Assembly (NCBI GenBank): GCA_042408415.1
Contig: JBHORE010000186.1
Location: 1 to 7,208, forward strand
DNA length: 7,208 nt
Source: Thermobaculum sp042408415
GTDB lineage: Bacteria; Chloroflexota; Chloroflexia; Thermobaculales; Thermobaculaceae
Reading direction: 5' to 3'
Below the pieces are notes generated by a model. It had not been told where the DNA came from. It was given only the letters and a program-made list of their open reading frames with translations, and did no database searches. The position numbers were made by a program, and so were the translations under genes. Shown piece after piece: positions 1 to 5,190 of this stretch. Every line of letters starts with the position of its first letter. Within the stretch, counting starts at the first letter, position 1.

Positions 1-36
1 CCCGGTGGCGAGGCGCCCATGGCCTACGCTTGGTAG
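1..36 (+). CDS. Possible C-terminal end of an upstream gene (partial)
   Basis: Frame 1 reads eleven codons (PGGEAPMAYAW) and ends at TAG 34-36. The stop lies 87 bases before the preferred start of the MFS gene, which would suit the end of a gene in the same orientation. Eleven residues are too few to assign a family. Frame 3 also stays open until about position 111, so the choice of frame rests only on the spacing and on the plausible residue composition. Confidence 0.25.
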   Translation, partial: PGGEAPMAYAW

Positions 37-110
37 CCTGCATTAGGGAAATAGGATGTGCGACCTATGCTACAGGAGCGGGCAAGTCTCGAAGAGAGAT
101 CTCGATATGT

Positions 111-118
111 TAGGGGTG
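111..118 (+). promoter_or_regulatory. Ribosome binding site deciding the MFS start
   Basis: The purine-rich stretch TAGGGGTG ends five bases before GTG 124. No comparable Shine-Dalgarno sequence sits at the right distance from the in-frame upstream candidates GTG 58 and ATG 67. This favours GTG 124, after which the protein begins with a short basic tail (SQPRRR) directly before the first membrane segment, as is usual for MFS exporters. Confidence 0.5.
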
Positions 119-123
119 TCGCG

Positions 124-1497
124 GTGAGTCAACCTCGGCGCAGGAGCATCCTCGCCGTGACCTCAGCGGGCACTTTGCTCGTGCTGCTCGTGTCCACCGT
201 CCCGCTGACGACGCTGACCAGCACCGCTGCCGGCCTGCATGCGGGCACAGGTGCCCAGGCTTGGATACTTAGCGCTATGCCCCTGGGAATGGCCGCCGCG
301 CTGCTGGCCAGCGGGGCGATGGGCGATGATTATGGCCGTCGCCGGATGTTCATAGCTGGTGCTCTGCTCTTGGCCGCCTTCTCCTTCTTGGGCGGGCTTG
401 CTCCCAACCCTCTGCTGTTGATACTGGCTCGTATCGTACAGGGAGTGGGCGCGGCCGCGATAGTGGCTTGTGGCCTCGGCATCATCGGGCACTTCTTTCC
501 AGAGGGGCCAGCAAGAGCCAGTGCCACCAGCGTATGGGCCGGTGCGCTGGGCGCTGGGGTTGCTATCGGCCCGTTCGTGGCCACCGGGCTCATGGCGGTC
601 GGTGGCTGGCGACTGCCGTACATGGCTACAGGCCTGGCAGGGCTCGGATTGGCAGCCGCTGGCATTGCCGTGCTACCCGAGTCAAGATCTCCATATCCGC
701 GTCCTGTGGACTTGGCTGGGTCGGCTTTGCTGGGCCTGGGGGTTGCGCTGTTGATGGTGGGGTTGGTGGTTGGACGCGCTGGGTGGTCGTTCTCGGCCTT
801 GGCCCTGCTGGTGCTAGGTGGACTGCTGCTTGCTGGGTTCGTATGGGTGGAGAGCCGGATCGATCACCCGATGTTCGATCTCTCGCTGTTGAGGCTACCC
901 GACTTCGTGGGCGCAACGCTGGCAGCGTTCGCAGCTGGGATGGGCATACTCTCGCTCTCTACGGTGATACCGAGCTTGGTGGAGCGCGGCCTGGGCCACA
1001 GCACTCTTGCTGCCACCCTGGTCTTGTTTGCCTGGTCCGGTACCAGCTCGGTAGCTGGGTTTGCTGCTAGGTGGCTACCAGGCTGGATCTCTTCGCGAGC
1101 GCTGCTGATCGTTGGTCTGGTAGGCTGTGCGGTCGGAGAGCTAGCGCTGTTGGTTCCATCCGCAGAGGTGCCCGTCTTACGCTTGCTACCTGGGTTGGTG
1201 TTCGTGGGCTTGGCCAACGGATTGCTCAACTCAGCTCTGGGTAGTCAAGCTGTGGCCAGCGTGCCGGCAAGCCGTACGGCTATGGGCAGCGGCGCCAACA
1301 ACACCGCTCGCTACCTGGGATCTGCAGTGGGCATAACCATAGTCGTCATGCTCATCAACCGCGAGGGAGACCTGGGCACAGCTGGCGTGATCACAGGTTG
1401 GAACAGCGCAGTGCTGGTGACCGTTGCGTTCATGGTGCTGGGAGCTCTGGGCGTGGCCTTCTCCCAGAGGCGTAGCGCGGCTAAGGGGAAACGGTGA
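124..1497 (+). CDS. MFS drug/metabolite exporter, DHA2-like (about 14 TM)
   Basis: This is an inner-membrane major facilitator, probably a proton-coupled exporter of small hydrophobic or toxic molecules. From GTG 124 it has 457 residues; starting at GTG 58 adds 22 residues with no membrane character. Motif A is visible after TM2 (residues 64-74, GAMGDDYGRRR). A motif B-type arginine is in TM4 (R103, RIVQG), and the antiporter motif C region is in TM5 (about 139-155, with G149-P150). GWRLPYM at 161-167 is typical of drug:H+ antiporters. Hydrophobic segments can be counted at roughly 12-33, 46-65, 77-95, 99-120, 137-158, 164-184, 197-217, 224-243, 262-283, 293-314, 325-345, 350-372, 395-412 and 427-447. 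That gives 14, with the extra central pair of DHA2 (EmrB/QacA-like) transporters. The end is basic (RRSAAKGKR). The stop overlaps the next gene's ATG by one base, implying translational coupling. The substrate cannot be inferred from sequence. Confidence 0.88.
   Translation: MSQPRRRSILAVTSAGTLLVLLVSTVPLTTLTSTAAGLHAGTGAQAWILSAMPLGMAAALLASGAMGDDYGRRRMFIAGALLLAAFSFLGGLAPNPLLLILARIVQGVGAAAIVACGLGIIGHFFPEGPARASATSVWAGALGAGVAIGPFVATGLMAVGGWRLPYMATGLAGLGLAAAGIAVLPESRSPYPRPVDLAGSALLGLGVALLMVGLVVGRAGWSFSALALLVLGGLLLAGFVWVESRIDHPMFDLSLLRLPDFVGATLAAFAAGMGILSLSTVIPSLVERGLGHSTLAATLVLFAWSGTSSVAGFAARWLPGWISSRALLIVGLVGCAVGELALLVPSAEVPVLRLLPGLVFVGLANGLLNSALGSQAVASVPASRTAMGSGANNTARYLGSAVGITIVVMLINREGDLGTAGVITGWNSAVLVTVAFMVLGALGVAFSQRRSAAKGKR
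1483..1488 (+). promoter_or_regulatory. Ribosome binding site inside the end of the MFS gene
   Basis: AAGGGG lies 8 bases before ATG 1497 and 5 bases before GTG 1494. Both starts are in the same frame, so the N-terminus of the cyclophilin-like protein is uncertain by one residue. Because the site is within the last MFS codons, the second gene is probably translated from the same mRNA. Confidence 0.5.
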
Positions 1498-1892
1498 TGA
1501 CTACGCAAGAACCTACGACTAACGAGACATCAATAATGGTGACCATAGGAGACACCGTCCTGACTGGGCGTTTGTGGGACAATCCTACCTCCCGGGATCT
1601 GATCGCACAGCTGCCGTTGACGCTAACCTTTCGCGACTTCAACGGGGTGGAGAAGATAGCTAACCTTCCAAGGAAGCTATCTATGGAGGGTGTACCACCG
1701 GGTGATGACCCCGTTCCCGGAGATATAGGGTACTATGAGCCATCTGGCGTTCTGGTCTTCTACTACGACGATGTTGGGTACTTCACCGGCATAGTTAGGC
1801 TAGGGCGTTTCGATGGAGACATGGAGGCTATCAGAAGTCAGAAAGGTAACTTCACAGCGAGGATCGAGTTGGTTGATGAACCTTCGGAGTGA
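1497..1892 (+). CDS. Cyclophilin-like fold protein (Cyclophil_like2 type)
   Basis: A small soluble protein of 131 residues with no signal peptide or membrane segment. After a polar tail (residues 1-12) it follows the cyclophilin-like beta-barrel family seen in many bacterial 'cyclophilin-like fold' proteins. The visible pattern is a first strand IGDTVLTGRLWDNPTSRDL (17-35), then LPLTLTFRDFNGVEKI (39-54), LPRKLS (57-62), PGDIGYY (74-80), LVFYYDDVGY (86-95) and the closing RLGRFDGD (101-108). The family is related in fold to cyclophilins, but peptidyl-prolyl isomerase activity has generally not been shown and the biological role is poorly known. It starts by ATG/TGA overlap with the exporter gene, so both are likely made together. 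Its GC content is lower than its neighbours (188 of 360 bases at 1501-1860, 52%). An alternative start is GTG 1494, one codon earlier. Confidence 0.85.
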   Translation: MTTQEPTTNETSIMVTIGDTVLTGRLWDNPTSRDLIAQLPLTLTFRDFNGVEKIANLPRKLSMEGVPPGDDPVPGDIGYYEPSGVLVFYYDDVGYFTGIVRLGRFDGDMEAIRSQKGNFTARIELVDEPSE

Positions 1893-1893
1893 T

Positions 1894-1910
1894 ATAGGCA
1901 CTAAGCCTAT
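1894..1910 (+). other. Weak hairpin after the cyclophilin-like gene
   Basis: ATAGGC (1894-1899) and GCCTAT (1905-1910) are exact inverted repeats with a 5-base loop, starting one base after the TGA stop. The stem is short and no T-run follows, so it is not a convincing intrinsic terminator. It could act as a minor mRNA-end or processing structure. Confidence 0.3.
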
Positions 1911-1924
1911 GGTCAAAGATGAAT

Positions 1925-1963
1925 TTGGTGGGTCGAGCTGATCGAGTTTATAGAACCTGTAAT
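1925..1963 (+). promoter_or_regulatory. Possible promoter before the zinc alcohol dehydrogenase
   Basis: The 94-base gap 1893-1986 is AT-richer than the coding DNA and is the longest in the window. TTGGTG (1925-1930) is followed, 18 bases later, by TATAGA (1949-1954), and a second -10-like word TGTAAT is at 1958-1963. Each match to the sigma-70 consensus is partial, so this is a candidate only. The position suits a new transcript starting at the dehydrogenase gene. Confidence 0.22.
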
Positions 1964-1972
1964 CAAAGTGTT

Positions 1973-1980
1973 AGGAGGTG
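1973..1980 (+). promoter_or_regulatory. Strong ribosome binding site of the zinc dehydrogenase
   Basis: AGGAGGTG lies 6 bases before ATG 1987, an excellent anti-16S match. It fixes the start and suggests efficient translation. The same core, TTAGGAGGT, recurs before the aldo/keto reductase gene at 6936. Confidence 0.75.
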
Positions 1981-1986
1981 TAATCT

Positions 1987-3012
1987 ATGCGAGGGACGTT
2001 GCTGTATGGTCCTAGGGATGTGCGCTCTGAGGAGCTTCCTGATCCCAAGATAGTGGAGCCAACGGACGCTATCCTCAGGTTGCCGGCAACTTGCATCTGT
2101 GGCTCGGACCTCTGGCCCTACAGGGGAATAGATCACGTCACGCAGCCCGTGCCGATGGGTCACGAGTACGCGGGCTTCGTCGAGGAGGTGGGTAGCGAGG
2201 TCAAGCATATAAGGCCGGGCCAGTTCGTGGTGGGGACCTTCTTTGCCTCGGACAACACGTGCGAGATCTGCCGCTCTGGCTATCAAACGTCTTGCGTCAA
2301 CAGGCAGCCAGGGGCGCCCACGGGTGCGCAGGCGGAGTACGTGCGCGTCCCACTGGCCGATGGCACCTTGGTGCCTACGCCGGATACTCCCCCCGAAGAT
2401 ATGATTCCCGATCTCCTGGCAGCCTCCGACGTGCTGGGCACAGGTTGGTTCGCTGCCGTAGCTGCAGAGGTGGGTCCCGGCAAGACGGTGGCTGTTGTGG
2501 GCGATGGAGCTGTTGGCCTGCTGGCAGTGCTCTCCGCCAAGCAACTTGGGGCTGAGCGCATCATACTGACGGGCAGCCGCAACCCCGCCAGGCAGGCGCT
2601 GGCCAGGGAGTTCGGAGCTACCGACATCATTGAGGAGCGTGGAGATGAGGCCGTGGCTCGGGTCAAGGAGATGACCAACGGGCTTGGGGCGCACTCCACC
2701 ATCGAGGCTGTGGGCACCCAGGAGTCGATGATGCAGGCGATACGCTCCACCAGGCCTGGGGGGCACGTGGGGTTCGTGGGCGTGCTGCACGACGTGCAGA
2801 TCCCGGGCAACGAGTACTTCTTCTCGCACGTGCACCTGCATGGCGGCCCTGCACCGGTGCGCCGCTTCCTGCCTGAGCTGATCGACCTCATATGGCAGCG
2901 CAAGATCCGCCCCGGCAAGGTGTTCGATCTAGAACTTCCCCTTGCGGAAGTGGCTGAGGGCTACAGGGCTATGGATGAGCGGCGTGCGATCAAAGTGCTG
3001 CTGAGGCCTTAG
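1987..3012 (+). CDS. Zinc-dependent medium-chain alcohol dehydrogenase
   Basis: A cytosolic NAD(P)-dependent dehydrogenase of 341 residues, of the threonine dehydrogenase-related MDR group (COG1063 type), interconverting an alcohol and a carbonyl compound. The N-terminal GroES-like domain carries the catalytic zinc ligands C38 (in CICGSD) and H59-E60 (in GHEYAG). The structural-zinc loop at 89-103 has C92, C95 and C103, but the first of the four usual cysteines is Asp (D89). The Rossmann motif is GDGAVG (172-177). The second beta strand ends in TGSR (195-198) with no acidic residue, which suggests NADPH rather than NADH; this is an inference. GGHVGFVGV (258-266) is the typical later strand of the cofactor domain. 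Length is normal and the start is set by a strong ribosome binding site. The product may act on the same compounds as the reductases downstream; the substrate is unknown. Confidence 0.92.
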   Translation: MRGTLLYGPRDVRSEELPDPKIVEPTDAILRLPATCICGSDLWPYRGIDHVTQPVPMGHEYAGFVEEVGSEVKHIRPGQFVVGTFFASDNTCEICRSGYQTSCVNRQPGAPTGAQAEYVRVPLADGTLVPTPDTPPEDMIPDLLAASDVLGTGWFAAVAAEVGPGKTVAVVGDGAVGLLAVLSAKQLGAERIILTGSRNPARQALAREFGATDIIEERGDEAVARVKEMTNGLGAHSTIEAVGTQESMMQAIRSTRPGGHVGFVGVLHDVQIPGNEYFFSHVHLHGGPAPVRRFLPELIDLIWQRKIRPGKVFDLELPLAEVAEGYRAMDERRAIKVLLRP

Positions 3013-3022
3013 CTGTATGCGA

Positions 3023-3050
3023 TGATGTTTGAGATATATGTTAAACATCA
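3023..3050. promoter_or_regulatory. 28-bp near-perfect palindrome, operator-like
   Basis: In the 52-base gap between the dehydrogenase and Ddn-like genes, TGATGTTTGA (3023-3032) and TTAAACATCA (3041-3050) face each other across 8 bases. Pairing each position with its mirror around 3036/3037 gives 12 complementary pairs of 14; the exceptions are 3031/3042 and 3033/3040. It ends two bases before the AGGAGA ribosome binding site at 3053. The dyad symmetry suits a dimeric repressor such as a TetR- or MarR-type protein. As RNA it would form a stem that could also affect translation. No T-run follows, so it is not a standard terminator. Confidence 0.5.
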
Positions 3051-3052
3051 GC

Positions 3053-3058
3053 AGGAGA
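3053..3058 (+). promoter_or_regulatory. Ribosome binding site deciding the Ddn-like start
   Basis: AGGAGA lies 6 bases before ATG 3065. The in-frame upstream candidates TTG 3029 and ATG 3038 fall inside the palindrome and lack such a site, so ATG 3065 is preferred. Confidence 0.65.
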
Positions 3059-3064
3059 GACAAC

Positions 3065-3448
3065 ATGACTGCAGGCAAAGATAGCGTGCGGCGCTGGCTA
3101 GAGCAGCACGCTAGTAGGCCGTACGCTTACCTGACCACCATCGGGCGCAAGAGCGGCAGGCCGCATCGTATCGAGATCTGGTTTGCCGTGCACGATGGGC
3201 GGATGTACATGCTCTCAGGTGGTCGCGATAGGTCCGACTGGGTGCGCAACCTCCGGGCTAACCCTCATGTGACGGTGGAGCTGGGAGGGCAGCAGCACCC
3301 CGGCGTGGCACGCATCCTCCAGCAGGATGAGGCCGAGGACCAGCTGGCGCGCAGGCTGCTTGTTGAGAAGTACCGGCGGGGCAACGAGATCGACGACTGG
3401 GGCCGTAACTCCCTGCCGATCGTGGTTGAGTTTGAGGAGGTCTCATGA
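3065..3448 (+). CDS. Ddn-like nitroreductase/quinone reductase family protein
   Basis: A 127-residue soluble protein of the split beta-barrel (PNPOx-like) flavin/deazaflavin class related to mycobacterial Ddn. The typical core is visible: YLTTIGRKSGRPHRIEIWF (22-40), where the GRKSGRPH loop is the family hallmark. It is followed by DGRMYMLSGG (44-53) and DWVRNLRANPHVTVEL (58-73). Members bind F420 or FMN and reduce quinones, nitro compounds or enones; which cofactor applies here cannot be told from the sequence. A longer reading from TTG 3029 would add 12 residues encoded in the palindrome and is less likely. The last codons overlap the aldo/keto reductase start (ATGA), so the two are translationally coupled. 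This pairs a flavin- or F420-type reductase with an NADPH carbonyl reductase. Confidence 0.8.
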   Translation: MTAGKDSVRRWLEQHASRPYAYLTTIGRKSGRPHRIEIWFAVHDGRMYMLSGGRDRSDWVRNLRANPHVTVELGGQQHPGVARILQQDEAEDQLARRLLVEKYRRGNEIDDWGRNSLPIVVEFEEVS

Positions 3449-4329
3449 GTGCAGAGCAGATATATATCACGCTGAACAACGGGATCCAGATACCCGCTTT
3501 GGGCTTCGGGGTCTTCCAGATCCCACCCGAGCAGACCGCCGATGCTGTCGAGGCCGCGATCCAGGTGGGGTACAGGTTGATAGACACCGCTGCCAGCTAC
3601 CGGAACGAGCGGCAGGTTGGCGAGGCGATCAGGCGTAGTGGCGTGGATCGCGCCGAGCTGTGCGTGCAGACCAAGCTGTGGATCAGCGACTACGGCTACG
3701 ACTCCGCCCTGAGGGCCTTTGATCGCAGCCTTCGCAACCTCGGTCTGGATTACATAGACCTGTACCTGCTGCACTGGCCGATGCCCTCGGACTTCGAGAA
3801 CACGTTGGGGGCGTACAGGGCTGCGGAGAAGCTGCTTGCCGATGGTCTTGTGCGGGCGATAGGGGTGTGCAATTTCAATCCTGGGCACCTGGAGCGGTTG
3901 ATAGCTAATGCCAACGTCGTTCCCGCGGTCAACCAGGTGGAGCTGCATCCCTACTTCGTCCAGAGGGCGGTGTGCGAGGCGGATGCGGCCCACGGCATCA
4001 TCACGCAGGCTTGGTCGCCCCTGGGCGGCGTGTACGTGTACATGGCCAACGCAAGGAGCCCCCTGGAGGATCCCACTATAGTTCAACTAGCCGGTAAGTA
4101 CGGCAAGACCCCGGCGCAGGTCATCCTCCGCTGGCACCTGCAGCGTGGCCGATCGGTCATTCCCAAATCGGTGAGGGCCGAGCGCATTCGGGAGAACTTC
4201 GAGGTTTGGGACTTCGAGCTGGCTTCGGAAGAGCTCGACGCGATAGATACGCTCGACATGGGCGTGCGTGGTGGTCCTGATCCCGAGCTCGTGGACACCA
4301 AGATGTTTCCTAGGAGGATCGAAGACTAG
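3445..4329 (+). CDS. Aldo/keto reductase, AKR5-type (2,5-diketogluconate reductase-like)
   Basis: A monomeric-type (beta/alpha)8-barrel NADPH-dependent reductase of 294 residues that reduces aldehydes or ketones to alcohols in the cytosol. The catalytic tetrad is complete: D47 and Y52 in LIDTAASYRNE, K77 in TKLW, and H110 in LLHWP. Substrate and cofactor contacts are also conserved: N143 in GVCNF, N163-Q164 in NQVELHPY, and the 2'-phosphate loop IPKSVRAERIREN (239-251) with K241 and R247, pointing to NADP. The family includes 2,5-diketo-D-gluconate, methylglyoxal and xenobiotic carbonyl reductases, so the substrate is open. The gene starts at ATG 3445 inside the end of the Ddn-like gene (4-base overlap), with GAGGAGG at 3434-3440 as ribosome binding site. 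Confidence 0.93.
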   Translation: MSAEQIYITLNNGIQIPALGFGVFQIPPEQTADAVEAAIQVGYRLIDTAASYRNERQVGEAIRRSGVDRAELCVQTKLWISDYGYDSALRAFDRSLRNLGLDYIDLYLLHWPMPSDFENTLGAYRAAEKLLADGLVRAIGVCNFNPGHLERLIANANVVPAVNQVELHPYFVQRAVCEADAAHGIITQAWSPLGGVYVYMANARSPLEDPTIVQLAGKYGKTPAQVILRWHLQRGRSVIPKSVRAERIRENFEVWDFELASEELDAIDTLDMGVRGGPDPELVDTKMFPRRIED

Positions 4330-4382
4330 TCTTTGGAGTGTGCTGGTGAAGGGGCTTGTCCTGGTGTATGGAAGTGGTCGGT

Positions 4383-4388
4383 AGGAGG
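4383..4388 (+). promoter_or_regulatory. Ribosome binding site deciding the SDR start
   Basis: AGGAGG lies 6 bases before ATG 4395. The open frame continues upstream to a TTG at 4356, but the extra 13 residues have no ribosome binding site and do not resemble SDR N-termini. The 65-base gap 4330-4394 also holds two copies of CTGGTG (4343 and 4361) but no clear promoter or terminator. Confidence 0.7.
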
Positions 4389-4394
4389 AAATTT

Positions 4395-5162
4395 ATGGAC
4401 CTTGGAAATAGGCGATTCGAAGGAAAGGTGGCGTTCGTCACCGGCGCTGGTGGCGGGATTGGTCGTGCCGCTGCTTTAGCCTTCGCACATGAGGGTGCGA
4501 GCGTGCTCGTCGCAGACCTCTCAGCGCAGGCCTGTCAGGAGACGGCCGACCTGATAGCTCGGGCCGGGGGTACCGCACTGGCCTTAGAGTGCGATGTGAC
4601 TCGTGCTGGGGACGTACAGCAGGCACTAGATACTGCTGTATCGACCTTTGGTCGCCTGGACTACGCTTTCAACAACGCGGGCATCGAGCAAGCAACCAAG
4701 CCTATAGCCGAGATCACCGAGGATGAGTGGGATCGTATCATCGCCGTTGACCTCAAGGGAGTGTTCTTGTGCATGAAGTACGAGTTCCCGCTGATGCTCA
4801 GGCAGGGTGGGGGAGCGATCGTGAACACCTCTTCAGGTGCTGGCATAAAAGGGTTCCCTGGTGGTGCTGCCTATGTGGCGGCCAAGCACGGCGTCGTGGG
4901 TCTGACCAGGTCGGCGGCGCTGGATTACGCCGCACACAACATACGCATCAACGCCATCTGTCCGGGCATCATCGACACCGCGATGATCAAGAGGGTGTTC
5001 GGAGATACTCCGGAAGGGCGGCAGGCCGTGCTCTCTCAGGAGCCGATAGGCAGGATGGGCAGGCCCGAGGAGATAGCTGAGGCCGTCTTGTGGTTGTGTT
5101 CAGACGCTGCCTCCTTTGTTGTGGGGCATGCTCTGGTGGTCGACGGCGGCCAAACGGTCTAG
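4395..5162 (+). CDS. Short-chain dehydrogenase/reductase (classical SDR)
   Basis: A 255-residue cytosolic Rossmann-fold oxidoreductase, close in length and motifs to glucose 1-dehydrogenase/FabG-like classical SDRs. The cofactor motif TGAGGGIG is at 16-23. D41 ends the second strand (VLVAD), which usually means NAD(H) preference. CDV is at 67-69 and NNAG at 93-96. The active site has S147 (NTSS), Y160 and K164 (YVAAK), followed by the CPGIIDT loop (189-195) and the C-terminal VVDGGQTV. The position normally held by the fourth tetrad residue Asn is Asp (D119 in AVDLKGVF). The gap to the hydrolase gene is 28 bases, so the two are probably co-transcribed. It could oxidise an alcohol released by that hydrolase or belong to a sugar or steroid-like pathway; the sequence does not decide. 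Confidence 0.92.
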   Translation: MDLGNRRFEGKVAFVTGAGGGIGRAAALAFAHEGASVLVADLSAQACQETADLIARAGGTALALECDVTRAGDVQQALDTAVSTFGRLDYAFNNAGIEQATKPIAEITEDEWDRIIAVDLKGVFLCMKYEFPLMLRQGGGAIVNTSSGAGIKGFPGGAAYVAAKHGVVGLTRSAALDYAAHNIRINAICPGIIDTAMIKRVFGDTPEGRQAVLSQEPIGRMGRPEEIAEAVLWLCSDAASFVVGHALVVDGGQTV

Positions 5163-5190
5163 TATCTGAGCATAGAGGCAGGAGGTTGCG

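Noticed and set aside
30..57. Promoter-like words TTGGTA and TAGGAT, 16 bases apart, before the MFS gene
   Set aside because: Each matches only four of six consensus bases and the first overlaps the putative upstream stop codon; chance is a fair explanation.
468..1070. A 200-codon + strand frame within the MFS gene
   Set aside because: It is out of frame with a gene showing convincing transporter motifs, and its translation (many Trp, Gly, Arg, Cys) looks like a frame-shadow.
1894..1910. Hairpin ATAGGC / GCCTAT as an intrinsic terminator
   Set aside because: The stem is only 6 bp with half of it A-T pairs, and no T-run follows, so termination is not supported.
1963..2841. Long open frame on the minus strand (292 codons) across the zinc dehydrogenase gene
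   Set aside because: It lies almost wholly opposite a gene with clear family motifs, its translation is rich in His/Arg and matches no family I recognise, and GC-rich coding DNA commonly leaves antisense frames open.
3265..4086. Long open frame on the minus strand (273 codons) opposite the Ddn-like and aldo/keto reductase genes
   Set aside because: It spans the junction of two well-supported genes on the other strand and shows no domain motif or ribosome binding site.
4343..4366. Direct repeat CTGGTG twice, 18 bases apart, before the SDR gene
   Set aside because: Six-base repeats are expected by chance in GT-rich sequence, and no symmetry or promoter context supports a regulatory site.
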